Assembly: GCA_963556255.1 (NCBI GenBank)
Contig: OY744611.1
Coordinates: 34,166,718 to 34,230,717 of the forward strand
Source of the DNA: Allolobophora icterica
Taxonomy: Eukaryota > Annelida > Clitellata > Crassiclitellata > Lumbricidae
Direction of reading: 5' to 3'
Length of the DNA stretch: 64,000 nucleotides
Below are positions 11,518-23,977 of this stretch, piece by piece (within the stretch, counting starts at the first letter, position 1; every line of letters starts with the position of its first letter). The notes under the pieces are model-generated. The model ran no database searches and was not told the origin of the DNA. It worked only from the letters and a program-made list of their open reading frames with translations. The position numbers and the translations under genes were made by a program.

Positions 11518-12089
11518 CAGTGATGTAGTCGAGTCCACCTAAGCCGAGTCCGAGTCAAGTCCGAGTCCATCTAAGCCGAGTCCGAGTCGAGTCCGAGTCC
11601 TGAGGTGTTCGAGTCCGAGTCCGAGTCACTAAAGATCGAGTCCAAGTCCGAGTCCGAGTCCATCCACATGAAAATACACTGAACCACGCAATTCAATGCC
11701 ATGAAAAAATAACAGGACTATTTTGGCCTTATGCAGAAAGAATTTTTAATGTAATCACCCAAATTTCACATTAAAAACACTAAATTAAATAAAGTTTTGT
11801 TCGATAATCTGGCACGATCATAGGACACATAAAACTTCTTCCACTGCTAAACACAAGTTTAGTAGGTAGGAACAGTTAGAACTGTAAATGCCACAATTGT
11901 CAAGTGCAGTCCTGTCATGTCACGTCCTCGCTCCTTCTCTACACTGGAAAGGGCGATACGAAAGTTTCTTCTAGTGAAGCGATAAATTAATAACTCCACG
12001 CATAGTTTAGCATTATGATTGAAGATATTTACAAATCGACAATCCCTAGTATTCGGTTCAATATCATGCCCTTCACGGCGTGCGCCTCT

Positions 12090-12156
12090 ATAAATGTGCC
12101 CTTCCACGCCGATAACAGACAGAGGGTCTCTTATCGGCGTGGAAGGGCACATTTAT
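12090..12156. repeat. long perfect hairpin inside the hAT element
   Basis: A 26-nt left arm (12090-12115) and right arm (12131-12156) are exact reverse complements around a 15-nt loop, CAGACAGAGGGTCTC. The arms start ATAAATGTGCCC. In units 2 and 3 the right arm carries one A-to-C change, so the stem there has a mismatch. The loop word also recurs in inverted form at about 12275-12292. No RNA family is recognised. Confidence 0.8.
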
Positions 12157-12494
12157 ACCCCTTGTCTATTCATGACACTCGTCTTAATTCACTTCATTAG
12201 TTTCTGTTGTCTGCTGGTAGGAACTGGTTGGCGTATGCATATAGGCCTATAATTATATGCCTATACCAGGCCAAATAGAGACCCTCTGTCTTATACCCCA
12301 GCCTATTCATGATACTCGTCTTCAAACGGAATTGTTTCACCTGTACTGGCTGCCCCCTGTAGCGACGGTCGGCCGGATATTCACGTCAGTTCTCGCGTGA
12401 GTGGTGGTCTTAGCCGTGGCATTGCAATAAGCCAGTTCACCTTTATTTTTCGCGCAAGGCATTACGGGAACGCCGTTCATCAACAAACAAAAAC

Positions 12495-12596
12495 ATGGCG
12501 GATCGCTTAGAATCGTTGAATGACTTCAATCGATGGAAGGTGGACGATTTAAAGAAATATATAAATATATATTATTGTTATACTATGATCGACTAA
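12495..12596 (+). pseudogene. captured first-exon-like ORF with start of a SAP-like domain (also 18029-18130, 23563-23664)
   Basis: A 33-codon frame inside the hAT element. It begins ATGGCGGATCGC after an AACAAACAAAAAC leader and reads MADRLESLNDF, then NRWKVDDLKKYI, before it loses similarity to anything and stops. The WKVDDLKKYI segment fits the first helix of a SAP DNA-binding domain, which in invertebrate genomes often sits at the N-terminus of multi-exon proteins. The rest of the domain is absent. My reading is a piece of a host 5' exon carried by the transposon. The similarity is short, so the family call is tentative. Confidence 0.45.
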
Positions 12597-12688
12597 TCAG
12601 TCAAATATTTTTTAATATCTGTGTCAAACTGAAGATCATAGCAATATCGGCAACGGCACGCTTCAGTTTGTTGATCCACGGCCGGAAG

Positions 12689-12730
12689 GCAATGCGCATG
12701 CGCAGCAAAATGGCTGCGCATGCGCATTGC
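12689..12730. promoter_or_regulatory. inverted pair of NRF1-type sites forming an 18-bp-arm hairpin
   Basis: GCAATGCGCATGCGCAGC (12689-12706) and its exact reverse complement (12713-12730) flank a 6-nt loop. Each arm contains TGCGCATGCGCA, which matches the palindromic NRF1 consensus. The pair is repeated in each full array unit at +5534 and +11068. Whether it drives transcription is unknown; occurrence next to a captured 5' exon is suggestive. Confidence 0.6.
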
Positions 12731-15700
12731 TAATGCTGAACTGGCTTATACAGTTGCCTGTTCTGCCCAGAAATTGTGACTCGGAAAACGAGTCAGCGAG
12801 TCAATTTCGAGTCCAGGGTTCGAGTCGTGACATTCCAAGTCCGAGTCCGCAGAAAATCGGTCTCGAGTCGGACTCGAGTCCTTGGCCGGACTCGAGTACT
12901 ACATCACTGGCATACGGCTCGCATGTAACTGTTTCTAGTAGGCCCTAAATGATCATCTAACCTATATACAGCTCAACCGCTGTAGACATTTTTTGCGACA
13001 GAAAATAAATTTTTTATCAGAATATACAATTTATAAATTGCTAAGAAATATAATTTTGAGTGAAGCCCTGTTCGAAGTCTTGTTTCTTGGTAAGTGCAGA
13101 TCGAGGGAGCAGAAGAGTTGGTACATCCTGACAGTGTGCCATAGTGCATTTTTAAAGTCGAGGTACACTAACAAACGACATTAAAGCTAAAGCTGAACTT
13201 AGTAAACATTTTATCTGGGAAGCCTAACCTTTGTTGCTACGTATACCGTTAGACAGGTAGGTAGCAACAGGTAGCAAAGTGACCATTGCTGACTTGCAGA
13301 CAACTGAGGTGTCGTCCTTGCATGATGTCTTCTAAATAACCCCTACTTTGGAGAAACTCCTCTTGTCCGCATTTGGCATTTAGCTTCTTTATGAACGTGG
13401 TAGCCGAATGGATGGAACGCTTAGCCCGTAAGGCAGGCAGGACGGGTTTGAGCCTCTGCTCAGCTGGAAGGACGTTTCAGAATGAGGGCAATATCAAATA
13501 CAGTTGTATTATATCCATACAATTGTATTGTACCATATACAGTCGTATTTTATCATATGCAGTTGTATTGTACGGACGTCCCGCACTCCAGTGAAGTACT
13601 AAGGCCCAGACAATTAGACTACCCTATTGATCAGCGTCCAAACAAGGGGTGAGTCGCGAGAAGCAGCTTATTCACATACGCTCGGTCCAAAATAAGATAG
13701 GCAGGCAGGATGACAATCGGTTCCAGGTCAAGATCCAGAGGGATCAGGCAGGTAGACTGCAAAGGTGGATGGTGTTTAGATTTGGAGCGACGAGAAAGGT
13801 ACGGGGAAGAGGAATCGGGATACGATTTCTGAAAGAGCGGTATTTTAGTTTTCAGTTAAAGACCTGTGGAGAGATGGAAGAAGTGAGGTTTTGGTGATCT
13901 CGTAGGGTGGTTCACATAGACCTATAGTTGTAGTAATTCTGGCTGGAGTTTATTCCAGAGAGGCGGAATAGCTATAGCTTAGCTACAGAGCGATTTGCAA
14001 ATTTTACAAGTTAACATTAGGCCTACAATAATATTTATTTCTAGCAATATTGGATAGTGAAACGTGCTGGGTTCCGTGAGCAAACGAGTAGTTTCTGAAA
14101 GGTTCCGTCACTACAAAAAGGTTGAAAACCACTGGCTTTGGGCCTCACAAAGTCTAAATCCGGCACTGCCTAAAATCATCTGTCAAAAAGTTTAAGTTAG
14201 GCTATCCAAAGGATTTCGATCGGGCTTCTCCAACGACCATGCATCGATTAAATGACGGCGCTAGAGAAATAATTAGATTACATGTTATCCACTGTTCATT
14301 ACGTTATTTCAGATCCCATATTTCCTTCGACATAATTTTAATAATAATCCTTCAAACTGATTAGGCTAGTGCCCTGCGCTTGGCCTTCGAATCGCGCTGT
14401 AGAATTTTGGAGATTACGATTACTATTACGATCTCTCGGTGGGAGAGTTGCGAACATCCATGGTAGAGATTTAGTTCCTTATATAAGTGACCATCGATTG
14501 GTGTTTTTGCGTAATGATAACGGCGCTATAGAAGTCATTAGATTAGTATATAATGAAGTAAGTAAGCAATCCAACTGCTAACCGTACTTTGGTGTACATG
14601 AAAGTTTTATCGAAAATTTTAATAAGTGTGTATATATGATATTAATAGATAGGGGGTTTGGGGGCTTTTGTGAAATTGTCATTTGAACATATTTGTAAAA
14701 AATATTATATTCGAGACCACAAATTTGGTTGATATATTGATTACGTTGATTTTTAGGGGCGCCATATTTAGGACTATTGGAGGGTTAACTTTGCTACGCT
14801 TGACACAGAGCGCAATATAGCTCGATACGTTCTTCAAAATCAAAATTTAAGAAGCAATTAAATAGTTATAACATGCAGACGATCAAATTTGTTGTTTGAA
14901 ATCTTTCAAACTATACAGTCCCGCCTACCAAATCCTCCAGCTCGACAGCATTATAACGTCACAAAGACGTTATCAACTTCTCTTGCATAAATACTGCTTA
15001 AAACCATACCTATTGGCGATGAGCCGCGTGGCTGGTTGCCACCGTGTCACTCACCAGATGTGTACGGACCGAGTTCGATACCCGCCTGCGCAGTGACATG
15101 ATTTTTGTTTCAACTTTTTTTCGTTTCTAACCTCACAGTCCGCTGCATGGCGGCCTACAGATTCTGAATTTCTGGGGGCTTTTTAAAATTTTATTTGTAC
15201 TGATCAGCGTCCAAACAAAGGGTCAGCCGCGAGAAGCGGCATATTCACATACGCTCAGTAAAAAATCGATTGGGAGATCAATCGGTTCCAGGTAGAAGAA
15301 CCAGAGGGGTCAGGCAGGTAGACTGCAAAGGTGGATGGTGTTTAGATTTGGAGCGAGTACTCCTTGTACTCCCACAAATTACGCCTATGCTTGGTCCGTT
15401 TCGGTGCCAGGTCAGAATTATATTATTAATTATTATATAATAATAGAAAGGACACACAACACTCCACTATAGGCTATAATTATACAGTGTATTTTGATCT
15501 AGGCCTAATGAATTCTATATATATCGTCGTTTCTTCATAATGCACTGCAGCGTCGTTTCTTCGTAATGCACAGCGCCGTTTCTTCATGATAGGCCTACAT
15601 AGCGTACGTCGTTTCTTCATAATGCATATCGTTTCTTCATAATCCAGCGCTCGTTAATAAGCCTAGGCTGGTGCCCTGCGCTTGGCCTTCGAGTGGCGCT

Positions 15701-15924
15701 TTGCGAATGCACAGCGTATGGTTTCTTCATAATGCATGGCGTTATTTCTTCATAATGCACAGCATCGTTTCTTCATAATGCATAGCGTCATGCAATTGGT
15801 CATGAAAACAGAGAACCATGCATGCTACGGTGGATTAGCGAACTTGATATAGTACGTGGCCTATAGACCTAGAACTGCCTTTATTTCTATAAGAAAATTG
15901 ACAACACGTTCAAAGAAACAGAAA

Positions 15925-17045
15925 GTAAGTAAGTAAGTATATTCTTTATTACACCATTAGCAAACGCACAATGGGACAGAAGTTAGTAGCATTGATTGTA
16001 AAACATAGAAGTAATAATAAATCGAAATAAAAATGATAAAATAAGTAATTAAAAAAAGCAAGTGTTTTCTTATCATTTATGCAATAATCTAGCAATGAAA
16101 CCCTTCCCCGTCAAAGGATCGCATCGTGGTATCTCGCGATTATGCCAGCGAGGTCGAAGATAGTATCCGGAAGATCGTATCGGAGGGAGCAAATCATGGA
16201 GGACATGCCCAGGGTTACGAAAGATTGCTACAAAGAGAGCATCGTCAGCCTTAGAACACAACAAGTCAAATGTAGGAGTATCAGTTGGCAGATACCCTTG
16301 TCGCTTAAGCTTACGTATCAAGGCAGAGAGCGCAGACGATCTCTCTCAAGACCATTGGAAAATCCCACGTACCAGACTGGAGATGAGTACAACATTCGTG
16401 CCACTGTGGTGGAACGTACATCATGAAGGCGGCTTCCGGTTAATCCATGCGAAACCAGGACTCGCAGAGCAAAAAAGGATTGTTTAGCTTTGCAACAAAT
16501 GTTGTTAATGTGTGAGGAGAACCCAATTTTTTCAGAAAGAGTGACTCCCAAAATTTTAATTTCATTTACACGTACGATCCCCGCAATGGGCGGAGGGGTA
16601 TCTAGAATTTTGGTTCGAGGACGCCTTACTATGATTTCACAAGACTTACTATGATTTAAGCGCAAGTTGCAATTTCTGGCCCATTCAGCTATGTGAGCAA
16701 GTTCAGAGTCAGTAGTCGCTATGTTTGAGGCAGGAATTATCAAATAGCAATCATCTGCGTATTTGAATAATCGGTTCCCTGCATGAAGCAATTTTAGTCC
16801 AAAAATGGTGGCTAAAAAGTGGATTGGCCCAAGCCCTGACCCCTGTACAGTGCTAGCATTTATACATTTGTATGGGGAAATGATGCCACAAATTTAGTAC
16901 AGTGCACTCGATTAAAAAGCAAAGAAAGCACCCTATTGTAAACAAAATCAGGAATTAACATGGAGGCTAACTGCTCTGCGAGGTAATTATGCCTTACAGA
17001 GTCAAATGCCTTGGAAAAATCAAGCGATATCATGCGGGCATACGG
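15925..17045 (-). mobile_element. non-LTR retrotransposon RT, unit 2
   Basis: Same RT as in unit 1. Here the C-terminal junction is intact (16073-16791 region: YADD box, ILGVTLSEK, then YYLRPRWHNREIP in a following frame). A single-base deletion in an A-run near 16892 separates the upstream segment, ISLDFSKAFDSVRH (16860-17066), from the YADD segment. The hAT element follows at 17046. The copy cannot encode an active polymerase. Confidence 0.9.
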
Positions 17046-18443
17046 CAGTGATGTAGTCGAGTCCACCTAAGCCGAGTCCGAGTCAAGTCCGAGTCCATCT
17101 AAGCCGAGTCCGAGTCGAGTCCGAGTCCTGAGGTGTTCGAGTCCGAGTCCGAGTCCGAGTCACTAAAGATCGAGTCCAAGTCCGAGTCCGAGTCCATCCA
17201 CATGAAAATACACTGAACCACGCAATTCAATGCCATGAAAAAATAACAGGACTATTTTGGCCTTATGCAGAAAGAATTTTTAATGTAATCACCCAAATTT
17301 CACATTAAAAACACTAAATTAAATAAAGTTTTGTTCGATAATCTGGCACGATCATAGGACACATAAAACTTCTTCCACTGCTAAACACAAGTTTAGTAGG
17401 TAGGAACAGTTAGAACTGTAAATGCCACAATTGTCAAGTGCAGTCCTGTCATGTCACGTCCTCGCTCCTTCTCTACACTGGAAAGGGCGATACGAAAGTT
17501 TCTTCTAGTGAAGCGATAAATTAATAACTCCACGCATAGTTTAGCATTATGATTGAAGATATTTACAAATCGACAATCCCTAGTATTCGGTTCAATATCA
17601 TGCCCTTCACGGCGTGCGCCTCTATAAATGTGCCCTTCCACGCCGATAACAGACAGAGGGTCTCTTATCGGCGTGGCAGGGCACATTTATACCCCTTGTC
17701 TATTCATGACCCTCGTCTTAATTCACTTCATTAGTTTCTGTTGTCTGCTGGTAGGAACTGGTTGGCGTATGCATATAGGCCTATAATTATATGCCTATAC
17801 CAGGCCAAATAGAGACCCTCTGTCTTATACCCCAGCCTATTCATGATACTCGTCTTCAAACGGAATTGTTTCATCTGTACTGGCTGCCCCCTGTAGCGAC
17901 GGTCGGCCGGATATTCACGTCAGTTCTCGCGTGAGTGGTGGTCTTAGCCGTGGCATTGCAATAAGCCAGTTCACCTTTATTTTTCGCGCAAGGCATGACG
18001 GGAACGCCGTTCATCAACAAACAAAAACATGGCGGATCGCTTAGAATCGTTGAATGACTTCAATCGATGGAAGGTGGACGATTTAAAGAAATATATAAAT
18101 ATATATTATTGTTATACTATGATCGACTAATCAGTCAAATATTTTTTAATATCTGTGTCAAACTGAAGATCATAGCAATATCGGCAACGGCACGCTTCAG
18201 TTTGTTGATCCACGGCCGGAAGGCAATGCGCATGCGCAGCAAAATGGCTGCGCATGCGCATTGCTAATGCTGAACTGGCTTATACAGTTGCCTGTTCTGC
18301 CCAGAAATTGTGACTCGGAAAACGAGTCAGCGAGTCAATTTCGAGTCCAGGGTTCGAGTCGTGACATTCCAAGTCCGAGTCCGCAGAAAATCGGTCTCGA
18401 GTCGGACTCGAGTCCTTGGCCGGACTCGAGTACTACATCACTG
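17046..18443. mobile_element. hAT-like element, unit 2
   Basis: The same insertion as at 11518, with the same CAGTGATGTAG termini and GCATACGG duplication (17038-17045 and 18444-18451). It is 1398 bp, 6 bp longer than the unit 1 copy, because of one extra GAGTCC hexamer in the left subterminal array near 17150. The identical insertion site in all units shows one insertion that was later copied by tandem duplication. Confidence 0.88.
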
Positions 18444-21400
18444 GCATACGGCTCGCATGTAACTGTTTCTAGTAGGCCCTAAATGATCATCTAACCTATA
18501 TACAGCTCAACCGCTGTAGACATTTTTTGCGACAGAAAATAAATTTTTTATCAGAATATACAATTTATAAATTGCTAAGAAATATAATTTTGAGTGAAGC
18601 CCTGTTCGAAGTCTTGTTTCTTGGTAAGTGCAGATCGAGGGAGCAGAAGAGTTGGTACATCCTGACAGTGTGCCATAGTGCATTTTTAAAGTCGAGGTAC
18701 ACTAACAAACGACATTAAAGCTAAAGCTGAACTTAGTAAACATTTTATCTGGGAAGCCTAACCTTTGTTGCTACGTATACCGTTAGACAGGTAGGTAGCA
18801 ACAGGTAGCAAAGTGACCATTGCTGACTTGCAGACAACTGAGGTGTCGTCCTTGCATGATGTCTTCTAAATAACCCCTACTTTGGAGAAACTCCTCTTGT
18901 CCGCATTTGGCATTTAGCTTCTTTATGAACGTGGTAGCCGAATGGATGGAACGCTTAGCCCGTAAGGCAGGCAGGACGGGTTTGAGCCTCTGCTCAGCTG
19001 GAAGGACGTTTCAGAATGAGGGCAATATCAAATACAGTTGTATTATATCCATACAATTGTATTGTACCATATACAGTCGTATTTTATCATATGCAGTTGT
19101 ATTGTACGGACGTCCCGCACTCCAGTGAAGTACTAAGGCCCAGACAATTAGACTACCCTATTGATCAGCGTCCAAACAAGGGGTGAGTCGCGAGAAGCAG
19201 CTTATTCACATACGCTCGGTCCAAAATAAGATAGGCAGGCAGGATGACAATCGGTTCCAGGTCAAGATCCAGAGGGATCAGGCAGGTAGACTGCAAAGGT
19301 GGATGGTGTTTAGATTTGGAGCGACGAGAAAGGTACGGGGAAGAGGAATCGGGATACGATTTCTGAAAGAGCGGTATTTTAGTTTTCAGTTAAAGACCTG
19401 TGGAGAGATGGAAGAAGTGAGGTTTTGGTGATCTCGTAGGGTGGTTCACATAGACCTATAGTTGTAGTAATTCTGGCTGGAGTTTATTCCAGAGAGGCGG
19501 AATAGCTATAGCTTAGCTACAGAGCGATTTGCAAATTTTACAAGTTAACATTAGGCCTACAATAATATTTATTTCTAGCAATATTGGATAGTGAAACGTG
19601 CTGGGTTCCGTGAGCAAACGAGTAGTTTCTGAAAGGTTCCGTCACTACAAAAAGGTTGAAAACCACTGGCTTTGGGCCTCACAAAGTCTAAATCCGGCAC
19701 TGCCTAAAATCATCTGTCAAAAAGTTTAAGTTAGGCTATCCAAAGGATTTCGATCGGGCTTCTCCAACGACCATGCATCGATTAAATGACGGCGCTAGAG
19801 AAATAATTAGATTACATGTTATCCACTGTTCATTACGTTATTTCAGATCCCATATTTCCTTCGACATAATTTTAATAATAATCCTTCAAACTGATTAGGC
19901 TAGTGCCCTGCGCTTGGCCTTCGAATCGCGCTGTAGAATTTTGGAGATTACGATTACTATTACGATCTCTCGGTGGGAGAGTTGCGAACATCCATGGTAG
20001 AGATTTAGTTCCTTATATAAGTGACCATCGATTGGTGTTTTTGCGTAATGATAACGGCGCTATAGAAGTCATTAGATTAGTATATAATGAAGTAAGTAAG
20101 CAATCCAACTGCTAACCGTACTTTGGTGTACATGAAAGTTTTATCGAAAATTTTAATAAGTGTGTATATATGATATTAATAGATAGGGGGTTTGGGGGCT
20201 TTTGTGAAATTGTCATTTGAACATATTTGTAAAAAATATTATATTCGAGACCACAAATTTGGTTGATATATTGATTACGTTGATTTTTAGGGGCGCCATA
20301 TTTAGGACTATTGGAGGGTTAACTTTGCTACGCTTGACACAGAGCGCAATATAGCTCGATACGTTCTTCAAAATCAAAATTTAAGAAGCAATTAAATAGT
20401 TATAACATGCAGACGATCAAATTTGTTGTTTGAAATCTTTCAAACTATACAGTCCCGCCTACCAAATCCTCCAGCTCGACAGCATTATAACGTCACAAAG
20501 ACGTTATCAACTTCTCTTGCATAAATACTGCTTAAAACCATACCTATTGGCGATGAGCCGCGTGGCTGGTTGCCACCGTGTCACTCACCAGATGTGTACG
20601 GACCGAGTTCGATACCCGCCTGCGCAGTGACATGATTTTTGTTTCAACTTTTTTTCGTTTCTAACCTCACAGTCCGCTGCATGGCGGCCTACAGATTCTG
20701 AATTTCTGGGGGCTTTTTAAAATTTTATTTGTACTGATCAGCGTCCAAACAAAGGGTCAGCCGCGAGAAGCGGCATATTCACATACGCTCAGTAAAAAAT
20801 CGATTGGGAGATCAATCGGTTCCAGGTAGAAGAACCAGAGGGGTCAGGCAGGTAGACTGCAAAGGTGGATGGTGTTTAGATTTGGAGCGAGTACTCCTTG
20901 TACTCCCACAAATTACGCCTATGCTTGGTCCGTTTCGGTGCCAGGTCAGAATTATATTATTAATTATTATATAATAATAGAAAGGACACACAACACTCCA
21001 CTATAGGCTATAATTATACAGTGTATTTTGATCTAGGCCTAATGAATTCTATATATATCGTCGTTTCTTCATAATGCACTGCAGCGTCGTTTCTTCGTAA
21101 TGCACAGCGCCGTTTCTTCATGATAGGCCTACATAGCGTACGTCGTTTCTTCATAATGCATATCGTTTCTTCATAATCCAGCGCTCGTTAATAAGCCTAG
21201 GCTGGTGCCCTGCGCTTGGCCTTCGAGTGGCGCTTTGCGAATGCACAGCGTATGGTTTCTTCATAATGCATGGCGTTATTTCTTCATAATGCACAGCATC
21301 GTTTCTTCATAATGCATAGCGTCATGCAATTGGTCATGAAAACAGAGAACCATGCATGCTACGGTGGATTAGCGAACTTGATATAGTACGTGGCCTATAG

Positions 21401-21458
21401 ACCTAGAACTGCCTTTATTTCTATAAGAAAATTGACAACACGTTCAAAGAAACAGAAA

Positions 21459-22579
21459 GTAAGTAAGTAAGTATATTCTTTATTACACCATTAGCAAACG
21501 CACAATGGGACAGAAGTTAGTAGCATTGATTGTAAAACATAGAAGTAATAATAAATCGAAATAAAAATGATAAAATAAGTAATTAAAAAAAGCAAGTGTT
21601 TTCTTATCATTTATGCAATAATCTAGCAATGAAACCCTTCCCCGTCAAAGGATCGCATCGTGGTATCTCGCGATTATGCCAGCGAGGTCGAAGATAGTAT
21701 CCGGAAGATCGTATCGGAGGGAGCAAATCATGGAGGACATGCCCAGGGTTACGAAAGATTGCTACAAAGAGAGCATCGTCAGCCTTAGAACACAACAAGT
21801 CAAATGTAGGAGTATCAGTTGGCAGATACCCTTGTCGCTTAAGCTTACGTATCAAGGCAGAGAGCGCAGACGATCTCTCTCAAGACCATTGGAAAATCCC
21901 ACGTACCAGACTGGAGATGAGTACAACATTCGTGCCACTGTGGTGGAACGTACATCATGAAGGCGGCTTCCGGTTAATCCATGCGAAACCAGGACTCGCA
22001 GAGCAAAAAAGGATTGTTTAGCTTTGCAACAAATGTTGTTAATGTGTGAGGAGAACCCAATTTTTTCAGAAAGAGTGACTCCCAAAATTTTAATTTCATT
22101 TACACGTACGATCCCCGCAATGGGCGGAGGGGTATCTAGAATTTTGGTTCGAGGACGCCTTACTATGATTTCACAAGACTTACTATGATTTAAGCGCAAG
22201 TTGCAATTTCTGGCCCATTCAGCTATGTGAGCAAGTTCAGAGTCAGTAGTCGCTATGTTTGAGGCAGGAATTATCAAATAGCAATCATCTGCGTATTTGA
22301 ATAATCGGTTCCCTGCATGAAGCAATTTTAGTCCAAAAATGGTGGCTAAAAAGTGGATTGGCCCAAGCCCTGACCCCTGTACAGTGCTAGCATTTATACA
22401 TTTGTATGGGGAAATGATGCCACAAATTTAGTACAGTGCACTCGATTAAAAAGCAAAGAAAGCACCCTATTGTAAACAAAATCAGGAATTAACATGGAGG
22501 CTAACTGCTCTGCGAGGTAATTATGCCTTACAGAGTCAAATGCCTTGGAAAAATCAAGCGATATCATGCGGGCATACGG
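21459..22579 (-). mobile_element. non-LTR retrotransposon RT, unit 3
   Basis: Indistinguishable from unit 2 in every segment I compared, including the single-base A-run deletion (near 22426) and the intact C-terminal junction. The 3' tail with (CTTA)n is at about 21459-21475. It is interrupted by the hAT element starting at 22580. Confidence 0.9.
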
Positions 22580-23977
22580 CAGTGATGTAGTCGAGTCCAC
22601 CTAAGCCGAGTCCGAGTCAAGTCCGAGTCCATCTAAGCCGAGTCCGAGTCGAGTCCGAGTCCTGAGGTGTTCGAGTCCGAGTCCGAGTCCGAGTCACTAA
22701 AGATCGAGTCCAAGTCCGAGTCCGAGTCCATCCACATGAAAATACACTGAACCACGCAATTCAATGCCATGAAAAAATAACAGGACTATTTTGGCCTTAT
22801 GCAGAAAGAATTTTTAATGTAATCACCCAAATTTCACATTAAAAACACTAAATTAAATAAAGTTTTGTTCGATAATCTGGCACGATCATAGGACACATAA
22901 AACTTCTTCCACTGCTAAACACAAGTTTAGTAGGTAGGAACAGTTAGAACTGTAAATGCCACAATTGTCAAGTGCAGTCCTGTCATGTCACGTCCTCGCT
23001 CCTTCTCTACACTGGAAAGGGCGATACGAAAGTTTCTTCTAGTGAAGCGATAAATTAATAACTCCACGCATAGTTTAGCATTATGATTGAAGATATTTAC
23101 AAATCGACAATCCCTAGTATTCGGTTCAATATCATGCCCTTCACGGCGTGCGCCTCTATAAATGTGCCCTTCCACGCCGATAACAGACAGAGGGTCTCTT
23201 ATCGGCGTGGCAGGGCACATTTATACCCCTTGTCTATTCATGACCCTCGTCTTAATTCACTTCATTAGTTTCTGTTGTCTGCTGGTAGGAACTGGTTGGC
23301 GTATGCATATAGGCCTATAATTATATGCCTATACCAGGCCAAATAGAGACCCTCTGTCTTATACCCCAGCCTATTCATGATACTCGTCTTCAAACGGAAT
23401 TGTTTCATCTGTACTGGCTGCCCCCTGTAGCGACGGTCGGCCGGATATTCACGTCAGTTCTCGCGTGAGTGGTGGTCTTAGCCGTGGCATTGCAATAAGC
23501 CAGTTCACCTTTATTTTTCGCGCAAGGCATGACGGGAACGCCGTTCATCAACAAACAAAAACATGGCGGATCGCTTAGAATCGTTGAATGACTTCAATCG
23601 ATGGAAGGTGGACGATTTAAAGAAATATATAAATATATATTATTGTTATACTATGATCGACTAATCAGTCAAATATTTTTTAATATCTGTGTCAAACTGA
23701 AGATCATAGCAATATCGGCAACGGCACGCTTCAGTTTGTTGATCCACGGCCGGAAGGCAATGCGCATGCGCAGCAAAATGGCTGCGCATGCGCATTGCTA
23801 ATGCTGAACTGGCTTATACAGTTGCCTGTTCTGCCCAGAAATTGTGACTCGGAAAACGAGTCAGCGAGTCAATTTCGAGTCCAGGGTTCGAGTCGTGACA
23901 TTCCAAGTCCGAGTCCGCAGAAAATCGGTCTCGAGTCGGACTCGAGTCCTTGGCCGGACTCGAGTACTACATCACTG
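22580..23977. mobile_element. hAT-like element, unit 3
   Basis: A 1398-bp copy with the same termini, the same 8-bp duplication GCATACGG and the same mismatched 26-bp hairpin as unit 2. It contains the SAP-like frame at 23563 and the NRF1-like palindrome at 23757-23798. Confidence 0.88.

Larger units (their letters stand above)
11518..12909. mobile_element. hAT-like element carrying promoter-like DNA and a SAP-like first exon, unit 1
   Basis: A 1392-bp insertion in the RT, bounded by CAGTGATGTAGT at the left and ACTACATCACTG at the right. The 8-bp target duplication GCATACGG lies at 11510-11517 and 12910-12917. Subterminal regions are packed with CGAGTC/GAGTCC words in opposite orientations at the two ends, a known arrangement of hAT transposase-binding sites. 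There is no transposase. Inside lie a 26-bp-arm hairpin (12090-12156), a short frame starting MADRLESLNDF at 12495, and an 18-bp-arm NRF1-like palindrome (12689-12730). The left end keeps dense GAGTCC repeats to about 11665. Confidence 0.88.
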
